From Chitinophagaceae bacterium (GTDB taxonomy: Bacteria; Bacteroidota; Bacteroidia; Chitinophagales; Chitinophagaceae): a DNA stretch of 47,795 nt. How positions within the stretch are numbered: position 1 is the stretch's first letter; each line of letters opens with the position of its first letter. The stretch covers positions 1 through 47,795 of the forward strand of contig JACSRW010000019.1 of assembly GCA_014879565.1 (NCBI GenBank). The letters run 5' to 3'. Position numbers and translations under genes: made by a program. Positions 26,701 through 36,329 of the stretch are shown here, piece by piece. The notes under the pieces are model-generated. The model did not search any database, was not told where the DNA came from, and saw only the letters and a program-made list of their open reading frames with translations.

Positions 26701-27739
26701 CAATATCAGCTTCAATGTGGCAGCCCAGGGATCCGGTCTTTCCTATCAGTGGCAGGTAAGTACCGATGGCGGCACAAACTGGACCAACCTGAGCAATACA
26801 GGTAACTACAGCGGCGCCACCAGCACAACCCTGACGATTACCGGCGTTCTGCCTTCCCAGAATAACTACCGCTACCGTGCTATTGCATCGAATGCGGCCT
26901 GTAACCCGGGTATTTCCACAGCGGCTACCCTTACCGTAAATACCTTCCCGGTTATTACCACACAGCCTGCCAGCGCCACTATCTGCGCCGGTGCGGCCCA
27001 GACATTCAGTGTTACCGCTACCACCGGTGTGGGCACGCTCACATATCAGTGGCAGTTTAGTACCAATGGCGGAAGTACCTGGACAAACATAGCCGGTGCT
27101 ACCAGCGCCAGCTTTGCACAGACCAATGTACTGGTTGGCCAGAATGGTTATCGTTTCCGGGTAATTGTAACGGCCGGTTGCGGCTCTGTAACTTCCAATG
27201 CAGCCACCCTGACAGTTAATGCATATCCGGAGGTCACATTCAGCCTGCAGCCCTTTATCTGCGTTTCTGATCCGGCATTGAGCCTGAGTGCTTCACCTGC
27301 CGGTGGCAGCTTTGCAGGCCCGGGTGTTTCCGGAACTGTGTTTACGCCTTCTGTTGCCGGTGTTGGACAGAAAACTGTTACATATACCATTTCAAATGGT
27401 TCCTGCCAGACGGTCGCATCCCGGATTATTAATGTGAATGCCTGCGAAGAGCGTCATGTTACACTTGACCAGTATTCTTCTGTAACCGTGTTCCCGAATC
27501 CGAGCAGCGGCCAGTTTAAAATCCGTCTGAACTCTGATCTGTACAGCAAGCTCAATATCCGCATCTATAATGCGATGGGCCAGCAGGTACTGACACAGGT
27601 GAACAGCGGTCTGACTTATGGCGCTGTGGTGGATGTTAATATGGGCACCCTGCCCGGTGGCACCTACCACCTCTTCCTGTCCAATGATGAAAATGGATTT
27701 GTGAAGAGAAGCTCTTCTTTTGTAGTTTACCGTAAATAA
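23768..27739 (+). CDS. Secreted reprolysin-like zinc metalloprotease with Ig-like repeats and T9SS type A tail
   Basis: A 1323-residue exported protein. A signal peptide (MRKFYKAYLAILVVSCLSFS, cut near AAGQQ) is followed by a propeptide-like region to about residue 205. The metzincin domain has HEIGHQLGANH (347-357) as zinc motif and GITIMGYAGI as Met-turn, with clustered cysteines (CIGCVCVDG). Two beta-sandwich modules follow. Four Ig-like repeats of about 90 residues lie at roughly 785-1150, each with a YQWQ...STNGG/STDGG...W core and paired Cys. After one further module, a T9SS type A domain starts at VTVFPNPSSGQF. It probably degrades extracellular proteins, with the repeats acting in spacing or binding. 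Monocistronic, with a strong terminator. Confidence 0.92.
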   Translation: MRKFYKAYLAILVVSCLSFSAAGQQNYWSLHNESSRITPHKAVARTSFPKEYKLFNLNVMPLRQQLFSIVGANAARRAAVISLPNAEGNLEQFEVFEASNFDPALQARFPEIRAFSGRGIQDPSAMLKLSISPQGIQTMVFRTDKPNEYIEPYSSDNAVYAVFKAQRAKGGLPWICSTPDQHLANSIQNQVYSISPEANNGVLKTMRLAQSCNAEYSNWFGAFNASQVGLVLAAFNATLTRTNGCYEKDLALHLNLIPTTDQVIFYDPVTDPYTSMGNWNNQLQTTLTNIIGEANYDIGHMFGASGGGGNAGCIGCVCVDGQKGRGITSPADGIPQGDNFDIDYVAHEIGHQLGANHTFSMSNEGTGVNKEVGSGITIMGYAGITSQDVAPHSIDIFHQASIQQIQVNLATKTCPITTDLTGVNATPVVSPHPNYTIPITTPFALTGSATDANAGDVLTYCWEQNDNGTSAVTGNASVASPTKTVGPNWLTFPATTSPTRLFPRLSTILTGASVTGPLPGGDAIANTEALSSVSRTLNFRLTVRDNSPYSSTTPLKVGQTNFTDVVITVDATGGPFLISSQNTATSWEAGSNQTITWSVNNTTAAPFNAANVKISLSTDGGNTFPIVLAASTPNDGTETISVPANLTTTGRIKVEAIGNIFFDINNANITITPPPNGFTFNSPAPVTAACPAPDVMTSGNLTATWVGTFTGDVSLSAVVSPAGPVVSLGSNTLTQASPSTTVSLSGMSTLSPGTYTVTVTGTGTGAPTQTRAIQFTINPGSGPAITTEPANQAVCAGTNATFSVTSSGTYQWQLSTNGGSTWSNIASATGSSYTVTGVTTAQNSYQYRVIVTGQCGSTTSAAATLTVNVAPAVTSQPASLSLCSGSAASFSVTATGTGIGYQWQESTDGGANWSNISGATAATYNIAAVAVADNNKQFRCVVTGTCTPAANSAAATLLVSQSITISSNPSNQTVCEATNISFNVAAQGSGLSYQWQVSTDGGTNWTNLSNTGNYSGATSTTLTITGVLPSQNNYRYRAIASNAACNPGISTAATLTVNTFPVITTQPASATICAGAAQTFSVTATTGVGTLTYQWQFSTNGGSTWTNIAGATSASFAQTNVLVGQNGYRFRVIVTAGCGSVTSNAATLTVNAYPEVTFSLQPFICVSDPALSLSASPAGGSFAGPGVSGTVFTPSVAGVGQKTVTYTISNGSCQTVASRIINVNACEERHVTLDQYSSVTVFPNPSSGQFKIRLNSDLYSKLNIRIYNAMGQQVLTQVNSGLTYGAVVDVNMGTLPGGTYHLFLSNDENGFVKRSSSFVVYRK
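26113..27222 (+). repeat. Four tandem Ig-like coding repeats
   Basis: Four in-frame units of about 255-290 nt inside the reprolysin-like gene encode similar Ig-like modules: each opens with a (T/S)xPAxxxxC-like strand and contains TYQWQ/GYQWQ/SYQWQ/TYQWQ, then S(T)NGG or STDGG and a W. The DNA is clearly related between units, so recombination could change copy number. Confidence 0.75.
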
Positions 27740-27760
27740 CAGGACAGAATCTTCCCTATA

Positions 27761-29519
<1,759 letters not shown>

Positions 29520-29543
29520 TGAAAAAGAGAAAAGGATATTGCT

Positions 29544-29571
29544 GAACATAGAAGTTAGTAGTTAGTAGCGG
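29544..29571. repeat. 7-nt degenerate tandem repeat, about four units
   Basis: GAACATA, GAAGTTA, GTAGTTA and GTAGCGG lie in exact 7-nt phase, 24 nt after the ABC-F stop. Confidence 0.55.
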
Positions 29572-29627
29572 CTTCGTTGGGCAGGGCTGTCGCCCGACAG
29601 AAATAGTAGTTTTCCTATAGCTGAAAA

Positions 29628-29659
29628 TTTGCATTTCCGCGAGTCTGTTTTTATCTTAG
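29628..29659 (+). promoter_or_regulatory. Promoter upstream of a 36-codon ORF
   Basis: TTTG (29628-29631), 20 nt, then TATCTTAG (29652-29659) fits TTTG-N20-TAnnTTTG with one change. The predicted start near 29665 precedes the small ORF by about 30 nt. Confidence 0.5.
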
Positions 29660-29695
29660 CAGAGACCAACTGATAAAATATTATTCCGGAAATCC

Positions 29696-29806
29696 ATGCC
29701 TACCGTACCTGTTAGTCCTTCCGGGAAAAATGCGTATCCGGCCGGGAGGTATGTACCGCATCCAAACCGGTATATTCGGGTTGAAACCGCAGAAAAAATG
29801 TATTGA
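29696..29806 (+). CDS. Possible 36-residue protein or leader peptide upstream of the APC permease
   Basis: An ATG opens 36 codons (MPTVPVSPSGKNAYPAGRYV, then a basic and aromatic tail containing PHPNRYIR and ending EKMY) closed by TGA at 29804-29806. The stop codon's last base is the first base of a strong terminator stem. A good promoter lies 37-68 nt upstream. The peptide has no signal or membrane helix and is rich in Pro, Tyr and basic residues; I do not recognise it. The unit could encode a microprotein, be a small RNA, or be a leader peptide controlling the permease that starts 64 nt after the stop. There is no run of one amino acid as in classical attenuators. Confidence 0.4.
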   Translation: MPTVPVSPSGKNAYPAGRYVPHPNRYIRVETAEKMY

Positions 29807-29830
29807 GCCCCGCTTTGCGGGGCTTCTTTT
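29806..29830 (+). terminator. Rho-independent terminator between small ORF and permease
   Basis: The perfect 8-bp stem AGCCCCGC/GCGGGGCT with a TTT loop is followed by TCTTTTT. It lies 39 nt before the permease ATG. Confidence 0.9.
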
Positions 29831-29869
29831 TGCCCATTTATTCGCATTCCTTCATATCTTCCCTTTTAT

Positions 29870-31303
29870 ATGTCTGCTGCTTCCGCACTTGCCAAAAAAA
29901 TCGGTTTCTGGTCAGCAACCTCCCTGATTATCGGAAGTATTATCGGTTCCGGAGTTTTTATGAAGCCGGCAGGTATGGCCGCACAGTTGGGTTCGCCGGT
30001 ATGGCTAACCCTTGTATGGATACTGGCCGGTCTATTCTCCCTGTTCGGCGCCCTGGTGTATGCGGAACTCGGTGCCATGATGCCTGAAACCGGCGGGATA
30101 TTTGTTTTTTTCCGGAAAACATTCGGCGATTTTACCGCGTATCTCTATGGCTGGGCTGCATTTGCGGTCATCAATACCGCGGCCGTTGCAGCAATTGCCT
30201 TTGTATGCGCTTATTATGCCGATTATTTCCTGTCATTGCCCCAATTCTCCGAAAGCACGGTATTGCATTATTCCTGGCACCTGCCCTATATTGGAGACCT
30301 TTATCCGCTCCGGCATTTTGGCGTTAAAATGCTGGCGATAGCCATGGTCCTGCTGCTCACGGCCCTGAATTACCGGAGTGTAAAAGCAGGCAGTTATTTC
30401 CAGGTGTTATCCACCCTTCTGAAAATCGGCATAATTCTGGCCCTGGTACTGGGAATATTTCTTTCCGGGAAAGGATCTGTAACAAATTTTACAACTGCCT
30501 TGTCACCACAAACCGGTACCGGCCTGCTGGGCGGGATTATAGCCGCCATGACGGGTGCTTTTTTTGCCTATGACGGATGGATCAATATCACGTCTATGGC
30601 CGGGGAAATAAAATCTCCCGGTAAAAATATCCCCCGAAGTCTCTGGCTGGGCGTTCTGATTTGTATACTGATTTATGTGCTCGTAAACCAGGCCTATCTT
30701 TATGTACTGCCGGTGGAAGCCGTGGCGGCTTCAGACCTGGTGGCGTCAGATGCTATGCGTGTGGCCTTGGGGAAAACCAGTGAAGCCGTGGTAGCTGCCA
30801 TGATTGTCATCTGCACATTCGGGGCGATAAACGGCAATATCATGGCCACCGCCCGAATAACCTATGCCATGGGGAGAGACCGTGTATTCGCCCCCTGGGC
30901 GGGAAAAGAACATAGCCGGTTCGGCACACCGGGTAACGCATTGTGGCTGCATGGCAGCTGGACCTGCCTTTTTATCCTGACCGGCTCTTTTGATATGCTG
31001 GCAGATATGTTTGTGTTTATTACCTGGATCGCCTATGGACTGGGCGCAGCAGGCATCTTTATGCTCAGAAAAAGAGAGCCCTTAGCCGAACGGCCTTACC
31101 GGATCTGGGGTCATCCCTGGATTACCCTGCTCTTTATCGCTTTTTCAGCCTTTTACCTGGTGAGTACGCTATGGAATGATATAAGTAATTACATGGCCCA
31201 CCGGCAACCTGTCATCAATTCCCTGCTCGGATTACTCATTACCGCAGGCGGAATACCTTTTTATTTTTTCTTCAGAAAAAGAAATAGAACAGAAACAGAT
31301 TAA
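29870..31303 (+). CDS. APC-superfamily amino acid permease
   Basis: The 477-residue protein has about 12 membrane helices and the APC substrate-site motif IGSIIGSGVFMKPAG (21-35) in the first helix. Further family signatures are YAELGAMMPETGG and FFAYDGWINITSMAGEIKSPGKNIPRS-type sequence around helix 6. It is closest in look to LAT/serine-threonine exchanger-type transporters; the substrate is not fixed by sequence. A possible own promoter (TTTG 29829-29832, N22, TATCTTCC 29855-29862) would make its mRNA almost leaderless; otherwise read-through of the upstream terminator is needed. Its stop shares bases with the convergent gliding-type gene (TTAA). Confidence 0.9.
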   Translation: MSAASALAKKIGFWSATSLIIGSIIGSGVFMKPAGMAAQLGSPVWLTLVWILAGLFSLFGALVYAELGAMMPETGGIFVFFRKTFGDFTAYLYGWAAFAVINTAAVAAIAFVCAYYADYFLSLPQFSESTVLHYSWHLPYIGDLYPLRHFGVKMLAIAMVLLLTALNYRSVKAGSYFQVLSTLLKIGIILALVLGIFLSGKGSVTNFTTALSPQTGTGLLGGIIAAMTGAFFAYDGWINITSMAGEIKSPGKNIPRSLWLGVLICILIYVLVNQAYLYVLPVEAVAASDLVASDAMRVALGKTSEAVVAAMIVICTFGAINGNIMATARITYAMGRDRVFAPWAGKEHSRFGTPGNALWLHGSWTCLFILTGSFDMLADMFVFITWIAYGLGAAGIFMLRKREPLAERPYRIWGHPWITLLFIAFSAFYLVSTLWNDISNYMAHRQPVINSLLGLLITAGGIPFYFFFRKRNRTETD

Positions 31304-33315
31304 CGGATCAGCAGTACGGTGCCCTTTAGTATTACAGGTTTTCCTGACCGGCGGTCTGTATAGCTGAATAACCAGGCATAAATGCCTGTTTCCTGCAGTT
31401 CACCGTTTATCCGGCCATCCCATCGCCCGGTGGCCGATTGGGAGGCAAAGACCAGTTGTCCGCTCCGGTTGTATACCCTGAAACGGGGAGCCGTAACCTT
31501 GTCAGCATTAAGCGGAAAAAGAAAATCATTCAGTCCGTCATTATTCGGTGTAAAGGCTGATGGAACGGAAACAATACAACTGCTCAGCAATTGCACCGTA
31601 CGTCGGGATGTGTCATAACAGCCGCGCCTGCTGTTTCCGGCAACAAGACTAATCAGTATGGTTTGCTCGGTTGCCGGTGCCGGGAAGCGTACATTCGCGG
31701 GTATGAACTGGTCACTGCCTGTATTATTTCCCCAGTCCCATTTCCAGAAATCTATGCTGCCGCTGCTTTCGTTAACCACTGCCAGCGTATCACCCGGGCA
31801 GATATTTCCACCGGTGCTGAATTGTGATTTTACCGGACTGTAACCTGTCAGGGTCTGTTCGGCTGTGTCGCTGCAAAGACTATTGGAGACAATCAACCGG
31901 ACCAGATGGTTACCGCTTTCTGAAAATGTAAATACCGGAGCAGGTTCAGTACTGTTTCCTTTGTTCCCAAACTGCCAGTACCATTGGCTGGCCTGACCAC
32001 TACCGGTATGTATGAACCGGTAGGTGGATCCGGCACAGTTTTCATCGGCTGTATACCGGAATAAAGCGGAAAGGGGCGCCGTTATAGTGAATTTCCTGTC
32101 TTCTGCCGCATTCATAACCGGCCTGCCACATTCATCGAGGATAAGTTGACCATTGATGCCTGCCGCATTCAACTTTACCAGGTAATCACCTGCGGCCGAC
32201 AAGGGAAATTCAAAACGCAGCAGTATTTCCCTGCAGAGTCCCAGGTTATTGCAATTTAAGGGCATGGCAGAACTTAACCCGGCGGGACCGGGTCCGGTAA
32301 TACTGAACTGGCTGCCATCTGCAGCAACAGAGGCACACAGAATATCATCACTGAAGCGTATGCGGATCGTTTCTGACCGGCATCCGTTTGTGACAACCGA
32401 TTCCGGGATTACAGGAGGATCCGTACCGGCAGTAAAAAGAAGCGTTTGTCCCTCTGGGATTACTTTGTCACAGAGATCAAGTAAACTGTTATTGTCGGAG
32501 CCTTTCTTTATCAGCAGACTGTACTGGCCCGGAGGCAGGGCCTGGGCCAGGGTAAGGAAAATTGAGTCACTCCCGAAAAGGGAACTGCAATCGCCGGGAA
32601 TGGCTGCTGTTACGGCTATGCCATTTGACAGGAGAAAATCAGAACCATCTGCTGCGACTGTGCTGCAGTCAATTTTTTTATTTAACCGCAGGAGCAACCG
32701 CTTTCCGTCACAGCTTACACTGATATGGTCCATCCGGGGTTCTACCGGATCTGCAATACCCGCACTGCCACCGGTTATTGTTAGTTGGTAATTGCCGGCA
32801 GATCCCTGGTTGGCCACCATAAGCAGGTAAGTGCGCCCCTGCAGAATCTGCGGCATTTTACTGAAAACAGCCTGCCCTGAGCCATAACAAACAAGCAACT
32901 CCGAACCGTCGTCTGAAGCGCCGGTTTCACCCGGCTCGGGTGACCAGTTGGCGGCAACGAAAAGCGCGGGTTCTGTAAAAATATCGTATGGGTTTCTGCC
33001 GGTAATATCAAAAAGCTGCCAGTCAAAGTTGGCCGTTGCCTGATCGGGCCGAATCAGGAAACCCAATGTGCCGGAACTGAAACAGGCCATCCGGAAAAAT
33101 GTTGGATTCGTATTCTGATAGGAGAACCCGGAACCACAGGCAACCGGTACGGCCGTGGTTCCGCAAAAAGTAGGCGTATTTACAGTGAGCGGTTCAGATC
33201 CGCAGACAGGTACGGCAGAAATAGGGGTCTGTCCGGGGAAAGTACAGTTTATTTGCCCGTAAATTTTTTGCAGGCAAAACAAAAAGAGAAAAAATAGGCG
33301 GACTGAACCGGACAT
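31300..33315 (-). CDS. Secreted protein with PKD domain and gliding-type (T9SS type B) C-terminal domain
   Basis: A 671-residue exported protein with a signal sequence (MSGSVRLFFLFLFCLQKIYG). The N-terminal third is a cysteine-containing beta module (CGSGFSYQNTNPTFFRMACF, LLMVANQGSAGNYQLTI). Two similar beta-sandwich modules carry DHISVSCDGKRLLLRLNKKI and SVVTNGCRSETIRIRFSDDI. A PKD-like domain follows (YWQFGNKGNSTEPAPVF). The last 90 residues are the gliding-motility-associated domain: VPSAFTPNNDGLNDFLF, then VYNRSGQLVF, WDGRINGE and ETGIYAWLFSY. This tail is a type B signal for T9SS export. Probably a surface or adhesin-like protein. Its stop overlaps that of the permease. Confidence 0.9.
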   Translation of the reverse strand: MSGSVRLFFLFLFCLQKIYGQINCTFPGQTPISAVPVCGSEPLTVNTPTFCGTTAVPVACGSGFSYQNTNPTFFRMACFSSGTLGFLIRPDQATANFDWQLFDITGRNPYDIFTEPALFVAANWSPEPGETGASDDGSELLVCYGSGQAVFSKMPQILQGRTYLLMVANQGSAGNYQLTITGGSAGIADPVEPRMDHISVSCDGKRLLLRLNKKIDCSTVAADGSDFLLSNGIAVTAAIPGDCSSLFGSDSIFLTLAQALPPGQYSLLIKKGSDNNSLLDLCDKVIPEGQTLLFTAGTDPPVIPESVVTNGCRSETIRIRFSDDILCASVAADGSQFSITGPGPAGLSSAMPLNCNNLGLCREILLRFEFPLSAAGDYLVKLNAAGINGQLILDECGRPVMNAAEDRKFTITAPLSALFRYTADENCAGSTYRFIHTGSGQASQWYWQFGNKGNSTEPAPVFTFSESGNHLVRLIVSNSLCSDTAEQTLTGYSPVKSQFSTGGNICPGDTLAVVNESSGSIDFWKWDWGNNTGSDQFIPANVRFPAPATEQTILISLVAGNSRRGCYDTSRRTVQLLSSCIVSVPSAFTPNNDGLNDFLFPLNADKVTAPRFRVYNRSGQLVFASQSATGRWDGRINGELQETGIYAWLFSYTDRRSGKPVILKGTVLLIR

Positions 33316-33430
33316 ACTATTGTACTGTTAATGTACAGAAAATCGGTGAAAGGAACCGGCCGGATGCCTGCTGTAAAAAGGAAATACCCGCATTCGTAAA
33401 ACGGAGCTGTCTGATCTGGCCGCCCCTTAG

Positions 33431-33438
33431 TATCTTGC
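33431..33438 (+). promoter_or_regulatory. Possible -7 element of the 33460 gene
   Basis: TATCTTGC resembles TAnnTTTG (two differences), 21 nt before the ATG. Confidence 0.25.
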
Positions 33439-33459
33439 AGACCGTTAACAGCCTGAAGT

Positions 33460-33858
33460 ATGAAATATGCAAAGTGGACCGGTCTGGCCGGCGCAACTCT
33501 TCTTATCGTGTCCGTGTTTCTGCCCTGGGTTACCATCAGTTCCCGTAACCTGGTTATTACCGGTATGGAATCCACCGGTACCAATTATGGCAGTCCCGGA
33601 TTACTGAGTGTTGTCTTTGTCTCTCTTTATGTGCTGTTTTCCTTTATCCCCCGTTTATGGGCCAACTGGGCCGCCGTTATAGCAGCGGCTATGAACAGCG
33701 CCTGGGTGATCCGGAATTTTTTATTACTGGCCACCTGCAGGGCGTATGAATGCCCGGTCAGAGAAACCGGCTTTTACCTGATGATTTTAGGTTCGGCTGT
33801 TGTCTTGCTTTCCTCTCTCTTCCCTGATACAAAATCCGGTTCGGTCCGTAACAGGTAA
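33460..33858 (+). CDS. Small integral membrane protein of unknown function
   Basis: The 132-residue protein has four predicted membrane helices: about residues 7-24 (TGLAGATLLIVSVFLPWV), 48-65 (LLSVVFVSLYVLFSFIP), 70-90 (AAVIAAAMNSAWVIRNFLLL) and 103-122 (TGFYLMILGSAVVLLSSLF). Two cysteines (CRAYEC) sit in a loop before helix 4. I recognise no family. It stands alone between divergent and co-directional genes for T9SS-exported proteins. Low-complexity translation is absent and codon use resembles the neighbours, so it is probably real. Confidence 0.7.
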   Translation: MKYAKWTGLAGATLLIVSVFLPWVTISSRNLVITGMESTGTNYGSPGLLSVVFVSLYVLFSFIPRLWANWAAVIAAAMNSAWVIRNFLLLATCRAYECPVRETGFYLMILGSAVVLLSSLFPDTKSGSVRNR

Positions 33859-33999
33859 AAAAACAATTTTTTCCGTTTTTTTCCCTTGGCCTGCTGAAAG
33901 ATCTGTACGTATTTCGGATCCGGTTGTTTGTTGGACAGCCCGGACGGCTCCGTGCTGACAATGAAATCAACGTGCATTCATTCATTAAACCTTTCCTGT

Positions 34000-36273
34000 A
34001 TGAAGAAAATCAGTATTGTTTTTCTTTCTTTATTTTATTGCCTCACCGCCACTGCACAATTGGCAGCCTGGGACTTTACCGGTGAGAATGCGCAACTCAG
34101 TTCAGTGGCCGATATCTCTTCACCGGAATTGTCATTCGTTCCGGTACTTTCAAGGGGGGCCGGCGCTCAGCCCAGTTCAGCGGTAAACTCTTTCCGGACA
34201 ACCGGTTTTCAGAATAACGGGCTGGACCCTTCTAATAGTGATTATTTTGAATTCAGCCTCGCCGCCAGTACGGGATACCGGTTATCATTTTCATCTATAA
34301 GTTCACGGATGAATGGCACAGCTTCTTTTGCCGCTGCTCCGGGTGTGAGCCACCAGTATATGTACAGCACAGATGGAAATACCTTTTTTCCCGCCGGTTC
34401 AGTCATCGTTACAACCGGTACGAACCAGGTATTTACGGTGGATCTGTCGGTGATACCCGGTTTGCAGCATATTACAGCGGGCACAACGGTTACATTCCGC
34501 CTTTTTGTGTCCGGTCAGACAAGTACTGGCGGCTGGGGCTATTTTTCCGGATCCGCCGGTCAATTGGGATTGGCAGTTGAAGGTAATCTTGCGCCTGTTT
34601 CCGGAATACCGCTTTTGCAGGTTAGTCCCCCGGTACTCACAGACTTTACCGCCGTTCAGGGAAATATTTCGGCGGAACAGAGCTGTCAGCTTTCAGGAAC
34701 CAACCTGAGCGGAGCTGTCAATATTACCGCCCCTGCGGGTTTTGAAGTTTCGGGGCAATCCGGAAATGGCTTTTCCGGTTCGGTATCGGTTCTTCCTGTG
34801 GCAGGCACAGTGAGTACAACAATTTATGTTCGGATGAATACAACATTGCCCGGCCCCCAGAACGGAGTGCTGAGCTTTCAGAGTGCCGGTGCCAGTCCAA
34901 AAGAAGTGAGCCTTCAGGGACTGGTCTTGAGACCAGAGCCATCTTCTCATGTAAGCGGTTTTATGATGATGGGCAGCAGTGCTTCCACAATCACGACGGC
35001 CTGGACAGATGCAGGCGGATCAGTACCGCCGGAAGGGTATTTACTGAAATGGAGTGATGCCGGATTTGCTGCTATCCTGCCACCGGCAGACGGGATACCG
35101 GAACCGGATGGCCCGGGCCGGATCAATATCGGGCAGGGTATACAGACAGTAATACTGGGGGGACTGATACAAAACCGTGTTTACTATTGCCGGATTTTTC
35201 CTTATACCAATACGGGGGCTTACATTGATTATAAAACGGACGGACTAATCCCGGAGATAAGCGGGACGACCGCTGCCGGAGCCTGGGAAGATTTTGAAAC
35301 AGGCAGTAAAACCGGTTACGCGGCCGGCAATGTAACCTGTTCTGCCGGCAACTGGAATCTGACAGACGCCTTACTCGGCACGGATGCCAATGACAGGAAA
35401 AATGGTGTGAAATCGGTCCGTATCAGAAATGGGTATGCGCAAATGAATTTTGATATCAGCAACGGGGTGGGTATCGTTCAGCTTTACCATGCGGTATATG
35501 GGGCCGATGCCAACGGAACCTGGAAACTGGAAGCTTCCAATGACGGGGGAAACACCTGGGGCTATAGCAGCGCCGAAGTCATCAGTTCATCCACCCAACT
35601 GACCCCGGCAATTTTCCCGGTCAATATGGCCGGGAACGTACGCCTGCGGATTATAAAAACAGACGGGGGAACCAACCGGATCAATATAGACGATATTACG
35701 TACACCCAAAATGCGGCGCTACCGGTGAAATTCGCGGAGGTGAAAGCGCAGCGAGTGGGTAATGCCATCCGTATCAGCTGGAGTAATCTGACAGAAACAG
35801 ATATGCTTTCTTATTCGGCTCAGCGTATGAAGGCCAATGGGGCCTGGGAAGAGCTGGTATCGGTAAAGGCAGCTAAAAATGACGGCGGCCGGGCGGATTA
35901 TCAGTACATGGATCAGCATCCGGCAGAAGGAGTGAATCTTTACCGGATTGAGGCAAATGAAACAGACGGGAAAAAACTGTACAGTGTAATCCTGCGGGCG
36001 GATACAAAAAATACAGAAACCGGAATATCAGTTTTCCCGAATCCCGTAACGGAAGGTGTTTTCTCCCTGCAACTGAACGGACTCGCGAGGGGCGTTTATC
36101 AGGCAGGAATATACAATCTGTCTGGTCAGCAGGTCCGGCAAATGGTAATCAGTAATAAAGGGAATAATGAGACAGAAATGATTTCCTTGCCTGCCGGATT
36201 AAAACCGGGTCTCTATACAATACGGATTAATACGGAGAATGGCCCGCTCAATAAACTATTCCTGGTGAAATAA
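34000..36273 (+). CDS. Secreted multidomain protein with T9SS type A tail
   Basis: With the ATG at 34000 the 757-residue protein starts with a signal peptide (MKKISIVFLSLFYCLTATAQ). Upstream in-frame ATGs at 33928 and 33961 would put a non-signal extension in front. A beta-rich N-terminal domain (from LAAWDFTGENAQLSS) is followed by an Ig-like module of the kind often preceding T9SS tails (SGTNLSGAVNITAPAGFEVS), a fibronectin-like segment, and a jelly-roll domain (AWEDFETGSKTGY, WKLEASNDGGNTW, NRINIDDITYTQN). The C-terminal T9SS type A domain follows (ISVFPNPVTEGVF to LNKLFLVK). No catalytic motif was seen, so binding or structural roles are as likely as enzymatic ones. Confidence 0.85.
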   Translation: MKKISIVFLSLFYCLTATAQLAAWDFTGENAQLSSVADISSPELSFVPVLSRGAGAQPSSAVNSFRTTGFQNNGLDPSNSDYFEFSLAASTGYRLSFSSISSRMNGTASFAAAPGVSHQYMYSTDGNTFFPAGSVIVTTGTNQVFTVDLSVIPGLQHITAGTTVTFRLFVSGQTSTGGWGYFSGSAGQLGLAVEGNLAPVSGIPLLQVSPPVLTDFTAVQGNISAEQSCQLSGTNLSGAVNITAPAGFEVSGQSGNGFSGSVSVLPVAGTVSTTIYVRMNTTLPGPQNGVLSFQSAGASPKEVSLQGLVLRPEPSSHVSGFMMMGSSASTITTAWTDAGGSVPPEGYLLKWSDAGFAAILPPADGIPEPDGPGRINIGQGIQTVILGGLIQNRVYYCRIFPYTNTGAYIDYKTDGLIPEISGTTAAGAWEDFETGSKTGYAAGNVTCSAGNWNLTDALLGTDANDRKNGVKSVRIRNGYAQMNFDISNGVGIVQLYHAVYGADANGTWKLEASNDGGNTWGYSSAEVISSSTQLTPAIFPVNMAGNVRLRIIKTDGGTNRINIDDITYTQNAALPVKFAEVKAQRVGNAIRISWSNLTETDMLSYSAQRMKANGAWEELVSVKAAKNDGGRADYQYMDQHPAEGVNLYRIEANETDGKKLYSVILRADTKNTETGISVFPNPVTEGVFSLQLNGLARGVYQAGIYNLSGQQVRQMVISNKGNNETEMISLPAGLKPGLYTIRINTENGPLNKLFLVK

Positions 36274-36293
36274 CCGTTGTGTGTTGTATTGAT

Positions 36294-36321
36294 AAGGGCT
36301 GCTGAATGGCAGCCCTTTTTT
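36294..36321 (+). terminator. Rho-independent terminator of the 34000 gene
   Basis: The stem AAGGGCTGC (36294-36302)/GCAGCCCTT (36309-36317) is perfect with a 6-nt loop and enters a T run. It also lies just past the end of the convergent rocD gene. Confidence 0.88.
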
Positions 36322-36329
36322 ATTTATTC

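Larger units (their letters stand above)
29520..29695. other. Intergenic region downstream of the ABC-F gene
   Basis: It holds the 7-nt repeat at 29544-29571, a GC-rich stretch that can pair GGGCaGGGCTGTCGCCC-like (29579-29595), and the promoter at 29628-29659. No gene is supported before 29696. Confidence 0.5.
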
